A stretch of DNA of 64,000 bases from Methanococcoides methylutens (lineage in GTDB: Archaea; Halobacteriota; Methanosarcinia; Methanosarcinales; Methanosarcinaceae). The stretch spans positions 1-64,000 of the forward strand of contig NZ_JRHO01000002.1 in the NCBI RefSeq assembly GCF_000765475.1, in the 5' to 3' direction. Positions 1 to 7,295 of the stretch are shown here, one piece after another (the first letter of the stretch is position 1; each line of letters begins with the position of its first letter). The notes under the pieces were generated by a model. It made no database searches and had not been told where the DNA came from. It was given only the letters and a program-made list of their open reading frames with translations. Made by a program: the position numbers and the translations under genes.

Positions 1-111
1 ATAATATTTCATGGACTGGCACATTTTATGCCTTATAAATGTAGTGCATGAGCTATGCTCAGAGTAGTATCAGTAGTCTTGAAAAAAGAGTTACGCTTTT
101 AAAGCGAAAAG

Positions 112-636
112 CTAATTTGATGATCTCAATTTACCAATCGTATTTTCAGCAGCAAAATGCAGGATACCAATTCCTCCAGCATCTTTCCAATTTTCAATAT
201 TTTCAGCATTATCATCTACAAGGATACAATTAGGGGTTGAATACATCTTTTTTTCCGAACGCCTGCAAATAATGGCTTTATCCGCAAAGTCCTTTCCAAT
301 CTCTCTGGCCAGCCAGTCGTACTTTCCTTTCTTACTGAATTCTACTACACTTCCTCTTTTAGGATTTGGGTGCGCTGAAAGAATTGTTGTGTTATAATTC
401 AGTAGATAGTCAACAAGTTCTTTACCATCTCTTTTCCATGGCATCTCTGACCAAAAAGAGATTCCTTGTGATCCAATTACCTTCCAGAATTCATGTCTGT
501 CAAAACTATGTAACTTAACAAGGTCAGATGAAATGCTGTTGCAAGTATAATTGAAATCAGTGATGACATTATCCATGTCAAGATAGATTCGGTACTGGAC
601 ATTGACATGATGAGTAGAGTTGATTTTTGTTAGCAT
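112..636 (-). CDS. HAD-superfamily 5'(3')-nucleotidase-like phosphatase
   Basis: A protein of about 174 residues with the HAD phosphatase core. Motif I is DMDNV (Asp20 and Asp22, the nucleophile and acid/base pair), a motif-II-like Ser sits in LSAHP, and motif III/IV acid residues are in ILVDDNAENI near the C-terminus. The size and motif spacing fit the NT5C 5'(3')-deoxyribonucleotidase family, which removes phosphate from nucleoside monophosphates. The ATG at 636 is preferred over the GTG at 645 because AAAGGTG lies just ahead of it. It is divergent from the TPR-HEPN gene across about 100 bp. Because a viperin and a nucleotide kinase lie 3 kb away, a role in nucleotide handling is plausible, but this is inferred from context only. 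A general HAD hydrolase is the alternative. Confidence 0.75.
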   Translation of the reverse strand: MLTKINSTHHVNVQYRIYLDMDNVITDFNYTCNSISSDLVKLHSFDRHEFWKVIGSQGISFWSEMPWKRDGKELVDYLLNYNTTILSAHPNPKRGSVVEFSKKGKYDWLAREIGKDFADKAIICRRSEKKMYSTPNCILVDDNAENIENWKDAGGIGILHFAAENTIGKLRSSN

Positions 637-744
637 TTGATCCACCTTTATATCATAGTAAAAATAAAGTTATACACCATACAAATATTTTAAATAATAA
701 TTAAGTTTATACAAAAACACTTCTTCAAAAGGAAAAGCATCACT

Positions 745-3700
745 ATGTCATATCAGCTATTAAATCTTAAAAATTGTCTTTGGGAGTCATACTATATTGG
801 ATACAGGAAAGCTATTCGTAAATCTATAAAAGTAGCTTCGGAAGATGAACAAACTATAATTAATAATCGTCTTACATTAATTCATCATTTCCTTATTCGG
901 AGAAAGTATGATCCAGGATTTTATCTATACATTTCAGATCAAATTGCAAATAACAAGGAAAAAGGCACAGTTCTTCCAAGAGTACGATTGATTCTTTCAA
1001 AGCTCCTTTTTGATAATTCTGATGATATTGAAAATTTTATTTATTTCAATGAACATGCTAATGTTATAGATCAATCCAAAAAAGAGATTTATGACGAATG
1101 GGATGCTTCTTTTCAAAAAATAGACGATAAATTCAAAGCTGGATTTCCGCCACATTTAAAAGATAAATTAAATTATCTTTATATGAGGCAAGATATTGCT
1201 GAGAAAAATAAGGATGACGATGAAATTTTATCGGTATCTTCTATAATAGAGGAAATTGACCTTGAACAGAGAAATATTCATCATAACTACACCAAAAAAT
1301 CAGTTTTTTCAAAACCAACATATGAATCAACACATCATATGCTGTTTGCAGACAATACATTCTACTATGGAACAAGTTATACCGAGAAATGGAACTATCT
1401 TTCTAGAAAGTTTGCTATCGAAAATATTCATATGCTTGAGTACTATAGCATTCCATTTAGTCCCCAACACAAAAATATTGCATCGCTTGTAGATGATTTC
1501 TATTTTCATTATTGGATTCTTGAAACTATGCTACAGGTAGGATATAAACAAGAACCAAAAAAATATCCTGATGAAGTAAATGATGTCATAAAAATTGCAC
1601 ATTTTGCATGGTTTTTGGAAAAGGATGAATCTGAAATGTTGGATATTTTGAATAAAAGTTATCCTTTTATTGTAGACATGAAACCTAATGAAGATAAATA
1701 TCCAATATACATGCAGGCTTTCAATTCTCCATACCATTTAGCCGAGTTTGTTTATACAACTGGTTATTTTGATCAGGCAAAGTCAATTTATTCTTATTTG
1801 CTAACTAAAGATGCTAAAACAAAAGGTGAACAATACATTTGTTATCTTTATTTAGGAAAGATAGCTGTTCAGAAAAGTGAACATAAATCTGGTTATAAAT
1901 TACTTTTAAAAGCATTAAAATTAATTAAAAGCTTTTCAGGTCACGAATATGATGTATCGCTAGTTAATTTGTTCCTCTATGAGTCATGTTTTGCTCTAAA
2001 CAAGAAAAAAGAGGCTTCTTTCCATAAAGATGAATACTTTAAACATCTTATGCTTTCCACCCCGGAAGATAAAATAAAATTATGTACTGAAGGCCTTATA
2101 GTTTCGAATCGTCTTATCATTTTTAATAAAAATAATCTGTTCCTTGAAGAACTATTATCTTTAGATGAAGAACCATGCACAGAAATTGTTAATCTATTCA
2201 AAAATAAATTATCATCTACTTCAAGAGATTGTAACTCTCTACTCAAGGAATCGGCTTTAAAATATGGATACTCTTCACATTTAGACAATGTTAACCAGTT
2301 AAGATTCCATTTCCAATTTGAAGATGCTACAAGATATTTGAATACTATTCCTAATATCAACGGTGACAATAATCTATTGCTAACAAAATCAATGATTTCG
2401 TATTTGCTTAACAAAGGAAATATGAATCAATTAGAAAAGAAGACAAGACCATTATTTGAAGATGTTATTTTTCATTATCCAGAAGACAATTTTCCATATC
2501 TATATTTGAGCCTTATAGATTTCGAAATTGGAAATTTTGAGTCAGCTGCCTTGAATTTGGAGAAATCATTAGATATTTCATATGCAACAGGTAATTCTCA
2601 TCAGGCATTTGATTTTTTGTTAACATTAGATATTGATACAAATAAATTACAATCTCCTGCACCCCTAATTGCTTTTGATATGATTATACGAATTTTCATA
2701 AAAGAGCTGGCTTCTACAGGTAAATATCGTGAAATGTGCAATATCTTTGATGGAATAGAGCCATGTCTAGAAAAATATATGAAAACTTTTTTTGCAGATA
2801 TAGGAAATGCTTTTACAGACTTTGGTTTCTTTGAAATGGGACTGAGCTACTATAATAAGTGCCTTGAAAGACTTTCAGCAATTGAAAAAGTCCAAGAACA
2901 TCAGGCTCTTGTATATTGTAACATTGGAACTAATTATGCAAACCAGAATTTGCACCGTGATGCAATAGTAAATTATTCAAAGTCAATCAAACTGAAAAAA
3001 GATTATCATGAAGCATGGAGAAACAAAGCATCATCAGAAGGTTTTTTGTTAAACTATAAAGATGGTGCTAAAAGCATGGAAAAGGCAATTTTTTACCTAA
3101 ATTCCAATGAGAACTACCAATCTGAGAAACTTCAATCATACAGGAAACAAAAAGAAACATACGACAATCTCAGTTCAAGCACAATTCTCTTTACACAAAT
3201 AAAGAATGATCCTGAAGTTGATAAATTGTTAAGAACTGCTGAATCAATAATGTTTAAGCTATCTATGAATAAGCAAATTAAAGAAAGTTTTGATTTTTCG
3301 CTTGTTCTTTTGGAATATGGCAAAGCCGTTGAGACAATGCTTGATGAGCACATCTCTCGGAAGATAAGAAAATACATTTTTGAAGAAGTTCCACTTGAAA
3401 AAAGAAAAAAGTATCTGTACACTGATGGCAAGGTTAAAAATAGATATTTTTATGGAACAAAAAACACACATTCTCTACCACAAACTTTAAAGAACATATT
3501 AAGAGAGGAACCAAAAACAATTTCTTTAGGGCAGTGGGGATATGTTGAAGAGGATCTCAAGAAAGCTAAAAACAATGATGTGGTTAGACTGGTTTCTAAA
3601 TACCTAAAAGAAAATACCCAGTATGATATGCCCAAGATCTATGAAGTGTGTGACACTATCGTAGAGTTAAGGAATGGATCAGCTCATCGTGGGATTAAGG

Positions 3701-3774
3701 GAATAGACGAAGTCTGGGATTTGAGAAAAAGTGTCATTGAACCAATAAATGATGCGATAAAAATAATTTATTGA
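745..3774 (+). CDS. Large TPR-repeat protein with C-terminal HEPN domain
   Basis: A 1009-residue, lysine-rich, AT-rich-coded protein with no signal peptide or membrane segment. Helical repeats fill most of it. The clearest TPRs lie at about residues 725-805 (YCNIGTNYANQNLHRDAI... then KDYHEAWRNKASSEG), with weaker ones around 330-420 and 570-640. The last 170 residues are helical and contain LRNGSAHRG, that is Arg976-Asn-x3-His981. This is the R-x4-H signature of HEPN RNase domains, which cut RNA in many toxin and anti-phage systems. The combination suggests a TPR sensor or scaffold controlling a HEPN ribonuclease. No nucleotidyltransferase antitoxin partner is adjacent. It faces the viperin/kinase operon convergently, with 58 bp between the genes. 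The RNase function is inference; the HEPN motif and the repeats are visible. Confidence 0.7.
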   Translation: MSYQLLNLKNCLWESYYIGYRKAIRKSIKVASEDEQTIINNRLTLIHHFLIRRKYDPGFYLYISDQIANNKEKGTVLPRVRLILSKLLFDNSDDIENFIYFNEHANVIDQSKKEIYDEWDASFQKIDDKFKAGFPPHLKDKLNYLYMRQDIAEKNKDDDEILSVSSIIEEIDLEQRNIHHNYTKKSVFSKPTYESTHHMLFADNTFYYGTSYTEKWNYLSRKFAIENIHMLEYYSIPFSPQHKNIASLVDDFYFHYWILETMLQVGYKQEPKKYPDEVNDVIKIAHFAWFLEKDESEMLDILNKSYPFIVDMKPNEDKYPIYMQAFNSPYHLAEFVYTTGYFDQAKSIYSYLLTKDAKTKGEQYICYLYLGKIAVQKSEHKSGYKLLLKALKLIKSFSGHEYDVSLVNLFLYESCFALNKKKEASFHKDEYFKHLMLSTPEDKIKLCTEGLIVSNRLIIFNKNNLFLEELLSLDEEPCTEIVNLFKNKLSSTSRDCNSLLKESALKYGYSSHLDNVNQLRFHFQFEDATRYLNTIPNINGDNNLLLTKSMISYLLNKGNMNQLEKKTRPLFEDVIFHYPEDNFPYLYLSLIDFEIGNFESAALNLEKSLDISYATGNSHQAFDFLLTLDIDTNKLQSPAPLIAFDMIIRIFIKELASTGKYREMCNIFDGIEPCLEKYMKTFFADIGNAFTDFGFFEMGLSYYNKCLERLSAIEKVQEHQALVYCNIGTNYANQNLHRDAIVNYSKSIKLKKDYHEAWRNKASSEGFLLNYKDGAKSMEKAIFYLNSNENYQSEKLQSYRKQKETYDNLSSSTILFTQIKNDPEVDKLLRTAESIMFKLSMNKQIKESFDFSLVLLEYGKAVETMLDEHISRKIRKYIFEEVPLEKRKKYLYTDGKVKNRYFYGTKNTHSLPQTLKNILREEPKTISLGQWGYVEEDLKKAKNNDVVRLVSKYLKENTQYDMPKIYEVCDTIVELRNGSAHRGIKGIDEVWDLRKSVIEPINDAIKIIY

Positions 3775-3832
3775 TAATCAGACACATTTAAAAGTATGAT
3801 TTTAAATAATCATACTGTTCTTTATTAATAAT

Positions 3833-4438
3833 CTACTGTAGCTTTACAAGTATTCTTTCTAGATTCTGTGTAGCACCCTCTCCCATCTCAACTACATTAA
3901 ACCTTATTCCATACTTTTTTGCTATCTCTGCAGCTTTTTGTCTTTCGAAATCAAGCTCCCAACGGATAATTTCAAGGTCGGTGACCCGTTTCTTCTTAGT
4001 ATCCCTCTGTCTGTGATCCTGGATACGTTCAGGATAAGAATCAAGCAGTATTATGTCCGTATAGAACTTATAATCCATATGAGTAAAAATCACATCGATA
4101 TCTCCAGTCTTCAGATTGTAGACAGTAAGATGTGAATCGATAAGCAGATCTCTCTTGTGAATCTCCTGAATTCTTTGTAGTTTCTCTCTGATTTCCAACC
4201 TGTAGGCATACTTCTCATTTTCAGGTAAGAACTCAAAATGAGCATAGGCTTCTCCCATTATGTCCTGCAGCATGCCAGACCCGGAAGCAAAGCACATATT
4301 GATACTTTGTTTATCTATCTCTTCCAGCACGGTCGACTTTCCAACTCCCCTTACTCCGGTAAAGCAGATCCTTCTAAGTGAATTCAGATCATCCTGAGAT
4401 GAGCCCGAAAAAGAAGAGACTGGGTTAGTTCCAGTCAT
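3833..4438 (-). CDS. AdkA-like P-loop nucleotide kinase, partner of viperin
   Basis: A 201-residue P-loop kinase. The Walker A motif GVRGVGKST is at residues 28-36, an LLIDSHLTV strand matches the VVVDTH region of archaeal adenylate kinase (AdkA), and a basic lid-like stretch RIQDHRQRDTKKKR follows the LLDSYPE strand. About 20 extra residues precede the P-loop. The start is the ATG at 4438, which overlaps the last 14 bases of the viperin gene and has a GAGGTG ribosome binding site inside that gene, so the two are translationally coupled. In vertebrates the viperin gene RSAD2 neighbours CMPK2, a UMP/CMP kinase, and some prokaryotic viperins are reported near nucleotide kinases. The likely role is to phosphorylate the nucleotide that viperin uses or makes. 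Base specificity cannot be read from the sequence. Confidence 0.8.
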   Translation of the reverse strand: MTGTNPVSSFSGSSQDDLNSLRRICFTGVRGVGKSTVLEEIDKQSINMCFASGSGMLQDIMGEAYAHFEFLPENEKYAYRLEIREKLQRIQEIHKRDLLIDSHLTVYNLKTGDIDVIFTHMDYKFYTDIILLDSYPERIQDHRQRDTKKKRVTDLEIIRWELDFERQKAAEIAKKYGIRFNVVEMGEGATQNLERILVKLQ

Positions 4439-5255
4439 AGTTACCACCTCTTCCCAAATACTTGTCTTCATCGACAAGATCAATAAGCTCCATATTCTCC
4501 AGTGATTCGAACGGAATAGTAGAGCGCTGATTGCCCTTACTTAAGAGGATGTTTCCATCAGGTCCTATTATGAAATAGGAGTTAAGCATATCTTCTGCAG
4601 ATTCAAAGGTTGGATAAGAGCCATTGTTAAGCATTAACCCACCATTCAAACTCCTGAAGACGTTAAACTCTTCACTGGTCAGGGTAAGGTCCAGAGCATC
4701 ATCGTTCTGGCCTTTCATGTGGAGTATCTGGAAGACTTTCCATCTGTCAGGGGCCAGGGATAAAATGAACGGCTTCATATCTTCAGAGTAGTTTATTTTG
4801 GTGATAGTTGAGTTAATCTTCAGCTTCATACCGTTCTCATGAACAAGCTTGCAAACCTTTCGAACATGTTCCACATGATTTCCATTTCCCCTCCCCAGTT
4901 GTCTTTCGATCTCTTCATCGACAGAATCGACAGATATGCCCACCCAATCCACGTACTCGCTCATTTCTCTGAGGTTCTTCTCATTGAGCAGAGCCGCATT
5001 TGTGACAATGCTGACAGTAAACCCAATATCCTTTGCCATCTTCAAAAGTTGATTCAGGTTCTTGTATAACAGAGGCTCTCCACCAGCAAAATTAATTTTT
5101 TCAATTCCCTTAGCCTTTAAGGTTTCAAGCTTTTGTCTGCCTTTTTCAATGTCTTTGAATTCCCCACTCATATTTTTGTAAAAGCAAAATCTACAGTTGT
5201 AGTTGCAGTTCATAGTAACGTGCCAGTTTACCGATCTTATTGTTGCGTTTGTCAT
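4425..5255 (-). CDS. Prokaryotic viperin (pVip), antiviral radical SAM enzyme
   Basis: A 276-residue radical SAM enzyme. The viperin signature is present at the N-terminus: NWHVTMNCNYNCRFCFY, with the [4Fe-4S] ligands Cys17, Cys21 and Cys24 in CxxxCxxC. It continues with GGEPLLY (58-64), SIVTNAALL, VGISVDSVDEE, a Gly-Arg-Gly after the sixth strand, KINSTITKINYSEDM and DRWKVFQIL, all in the order and wording of vertebrate viperin and pVips rather than of MoaA or SPASM proteins. Viperins convert CTP, and in prokaryotes also UTP or GTP, into 3'-deoxy-3',4'-didehydro nucleotides that terminate viral RNA chains. The amphipathic membrane helix of animal viperin is absent, as expected. The ATG at 5255 is chosen; a TTG lies immediately before it. 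The kinase gene overlaps its 3' end. The nucleotide substrate is not determinable here. Confidence 0.9.
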   Translation of the reverse strand: MTNATIRSVNWHVTMNCNYNCRFCFYKNMSGEFKDIEKGRQKLETLKAKGIEKINFAGGEPLLYKNLNQLLKMAKDIGFTVSIVTNAALLNEKNLREMSEYVDWVGISVDSVDEEIERQLGRGNGNHVEHVRKVCKLVHENGMKLKINSTITKINYSEDMKPFILSLAPDRWKVFQILHMKGQNDDALDLTLTSEEFNVFRSLNGGLMLNNGSYPTFESAEDMLNSYFIIGPDGNILLSKGNQRSTIPFESLENMELIDLVDEDKYLGRGGNYDWN

Positions 5256-5311
5256 CAATTGAGAATAACCACATTAAAAAACTTAATAATTTTTTAGTTT
5301 TTCCTATTATT

Positions 5312-5329
5312 TAATAAATAGATTTATTA
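5312..5329. promoter_or_regulatory. Palindrome in the divergent viperin / CARF-HTH promoter
   Basis: TAATAAAT and ATTTATTA form perfect 8-bp inverted arms with a 2-base centre. They lie in the only intergenic space (about 115 bp) between the viperin start and the CARF-HTH start. The surrounding sequence is almost pure A/T and carries TATA-like stretches for both directions. A dimeric winged-helix protein encoded next door could bind here and control both genes. In such AT-rich DNA palindromes also occur by chance, so confidence is moderate. Confidence 0.4.
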
Positions 5330-5370
5330 TATAATAGATTAATATTGGTTTGAACATTGAAGGTATAACC

Positions 5371-6141
5371 ATGGCAGAGAAGGACAAAATCCATATAATG
5401 ACTGCAGGTGCAAATGTGCATAATACATTCTCAATAGCTATCTACAATATATCACCAGCGTCCGAAGTTTATGTTATTGCTGAAAAGAGAATATTTGCTG
5501 ATTCAGAAAATCCGAAGACCCAAGAAGCAAGAGAAGCGATTAGAAATTCTATAGGGGATCTAAAAAAGCTTGCAACTCCGATAGCAAAAAAAGGAGTGTA
5601 TGTTAAGATCATAGAAAAGGACACATTAGATCACATAAAAGATGCAGTCTTTGAAATATACAAAAATAATCCTGATGCACAATATTACTTTAACGTTTCT
5701 GGAGGTACAAAGATCTTATCGATTGGTCTGTTCATGATGGCTTTATGGCTTGAAGCAAAACCTTACCACATAGATATGGAAGGTGAAGCTAACGAAATTC
5801 CAATTCCGAAAGTACATATCGAAGATTTCCAAGCAAACCCAAACCGAGTAACAATTCTGAAAATACTGGCTGCGCAAAAACCTTCTGATGATGAGAAACT
5901 GAAGAAACTATCAAGAAAAGAACTATTTAAAGAGTTATCAAAGGAATATATTCCAATCAGAGAGAAAAACAGGACAAAAAGAGAACTTAAAGACGGTGTT
6001 TTCAACTCACTTACATCGAATCTTCTCGACTGGAAACTTATTGGTGAAAAACATGTAGAGGGTAGTAAGAAGGAGAAAGAGTACATTTTAACATCAGATG
6101 GGGAATTCACTTTGAAATTTGTGAGCTTAAAAGGGAAATAA
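5371..6141 (+). CDS. CARF-domain winged-helix regulator (DUF6293/HFX_2341-like)
   Basis: 256 residues in two parts. Residues 1-150 form a Rossmann-like CARF domain: a first strand IHIMTAGAN, then YYFNVSGGTKILSIGL with the diagnostic N-x-S-G-G-T-K (108-114) ligand-binding turn. Residues 160-256 form a winged helix (ILKILAAQ, SRKELFKELSKEY, LTSNLLDWKLI, KEYILTSDGEF). CARF domains bind cyclic oligoadenylates in type III CRISPR systems and probably other nucleotides elsewhere. Archaeal CARF-HTH proteins act as transcription regulators. The ATG at 5371 with GAAGGT six bases upstream is preferred to the TTG at 5350. No cas gene or repeat array is present in the window, so its ligand may come from the neighbouring viperin/kinase/HEPN genes. 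That link is inference. Confidence 0.8.
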   Translation: MAEKDKIHIMTAGANVHNTFSIAIYNISPASEVYVIAEKRIFADSENPKTQEAREAIRNSIGDLKKLATPIAKKGVYVKIIEKDTLDHIKDAVFEIYKNNPDAQYYFNVSGGTKILSIGLFMMALWLEAKPYHIDMEGEANEIPIPKVHIEDFQANPNRVTILKILAAQKPSDDEKLKKLSRKELFKELSKEYIPIREKNRTKRELKDGVFNSLTSNLLDWKLIGEKHVEGSKKEKEYILTSDGEFTLKFVSLKGK

Positions 6142-6652
6142 TATCTTTGCCTCATGTATGCTATTCAGCGTATAATTGTTTCTCAGATGAAATAGGTAGT
6201 CAATTTTAACTACTTATTTATAGTCAAAAGTAAATATTGTTAAAATTAACGATATAATATTCAATCTATTTTCACTCTGCAAATGTGCACATAAATTATA
6301 CAAAAAAATAATGCAATCAAATTATTCAATGAAGCAAAAAACACAATTGAAGATCTGTCAGATGAAGTCAAACGAGTTTAATTTATAGTTTTTAACTCTT
6401 CTATTTTCAGAAATAACTTCTTGAATTTTTAAGTATCTATTTTTCAAGATACCTATTACCCCGACTTGCTATGCGAGGGGAGAAATTCGAACCCTCACCT
6501 TTTTTTAGTTCTTTTACTTTGTTTGGTATGATACAAGATAACTCAAGTATAGGGTATTTTTTAACCAAAGTGTTCAAACAGCATGAAAAGACAGCGAAGG
6601 AAGAGATTTGTGCATAAAGAATACAATATAGAAAAAGTAAAAGAAAAACGGT
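6142..6652. other. Non-coding right flank of the defence island
   Basis: About 510 bases without a convincing gene. A 23-codon open stretch at about 6313-6381 (ending KRV, then TAA) looks like the tail of a lost gene but has no start. A short hairpin GTATCT/AGATAC lies at 6433-6452. A tRNA-like 3' end lies at 6472-6498. The composition is very AT-rich on the island side. The far end carries the 3' flank of the bcp gene. Confidence 0.5.
6472..6498 (-). other. tRNA 3'-end fragment, att-like (tRNA-Leu type)
   Basis: Read on the minus strand, 6496-6480 fold as a T-arm: GAGGG stem, TTCGAAT loop, TTCTC stem (two G-U pairs). The seven-base acceptor strand CCCTCGC follows directly, then a discriminator A at 6472, with no encoded CCA. 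The 5+7+5+7+1 geometry is exact. A GCGAGGG acceptor partner is typical of archaeal tRNA-Leu, but no 5' half, D-arm or anticodon arm precedes it. Such 3' pieces are left when elements integrate into tRNA genes, so this is a likely att scar. Confidence 0.6.
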
Positions 6653-7135
6653 TTATTCTCCCTTGATCGCCCTCAGCTCTTCAAGTACTTCCATTGCATG
6701 CCCTTTGGCCTTGACCTTATCCCATACCTTCGCGATATTCCCTTCTGGATCGATAAGGAAAGTTGTCCTGACAGTACCCATGTACTCCTTGCCTGCCATC
6801 TTCTTCAGCTGCCACACATCATAGCTTTGCTGTAACTCAGTACTTTCGTCTGAAAGAAGGGTAATCCCCAGTTCTTTCTTCTCAATGAACCTTTGATGTG
6901 ATTTCTGGCTGTCCTTACTGACACCGAGTATGAAAGCACCTTCTTTTTCGAAATCAATCTTGAGCTTTGTGAATTCCATGGCTTCTATGCTGCATCCTGA
7001 TGTGTTATCCTTGGGATAGAAATAAAGAACTACCCATTTTCCTTTAAGGTCCTCTAAAGATACGTCATTGCCTTCAGGATCCGGTAGACAAAGGTTTGGG
7101 GCTTTTTCGCCTGCAGAAAGTGATGTTTTAGCCAT
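6653..7135 (-). CDS. bcp: Peroxiredoxin of the Bcp/PrxQ family
   Basis: A 160-residue cytoplasmic thiol peroxidase that reduces hydrogen peroxide and organic hydroperoxides. The peroxiredoxin fold runs from GEKAPNLCLPD through VVLYFYPKDNTSGCS, where the Cys is the peroxidatic residue, to VRTTFLIDPEGNI near the C-terminus. The Arg-Thr-Thr and the Pro-Lys-x-x-Thr-x-x-Cys active site are intact. The usual Bcp resolving cysteine, five residues after the peroxidatic one, is Met here (CSIEAM), so this looks like a one-Cys or atypical form that needs an external thiol. It is a single gene, with an inverted repeat upstream. Confidence 0.92.
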   Translation of the reverse strand: MAKTSLSAGEKAPNLCLPDPEGNDVSLEDLKGKWVVLYFYPKDNTSGCSIEAMEFTKLKIDFEKEGAFILGVSKDSQKSHQRFIEKKELGITLLSDESTELQQSYDVWQLKKMAGKEYMGTVRTTFLIDPEGNIAKVWDKVKAKGHAMEVLEELRAIKGE

Positions 7136-7196
7136 TTTATTACCTCACAATAATATTGACATACAGATACAAAAACCCATCTAAGAAGTAAACATG

Positions 7197-7245
7197 ATGG
7201 CCATAGCTATCGGATGATACTTTCTTCTATCAATAGTATGGCCAT
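7197..7245. promoter_or_regulatory. Long inverted repeat upstream of bcp
   Basis: ATGGCCATAGCTAT (7197-7210) and ATAGTATGGCCAT (7233-7245) pair over about 13 bases with one offset, leaving a loop of 22 bases. Each arm also contains the self-complementary ATGGCCAT. The site lies about 60-110 bp upstream of the bcp start and about 50 bp before the end of the flavoprotein gene's upstream side, so it may be an operator for bcp or an RNA hairpin. Confidence 0.35.
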
Positions 7246-7295
7246 AACGATAAAAAGAATTGAGATATAAGCTAATTATATCCCGGTTCAGCAAC

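Noticed and set aside
48-233. Small plus-strand ORF at the left edge
   Set aside because: It lies mostly antisense to the HAD gene, has no ribosome binding site and no protein-like pattern.
1977-2414. Minus-strand ORF of 145 residues inside the TPR-HEPN gene
   Set aside because: It is a frame shadow; the plus-strand gene is continuous and shows clear TPR sequence.
5763-6155. Minus-strand ORF opposite the CARF-HTH gene
   Set aside because: Ser/Phe-rich antisense translation of a real gene with CARF and HTH motifs.
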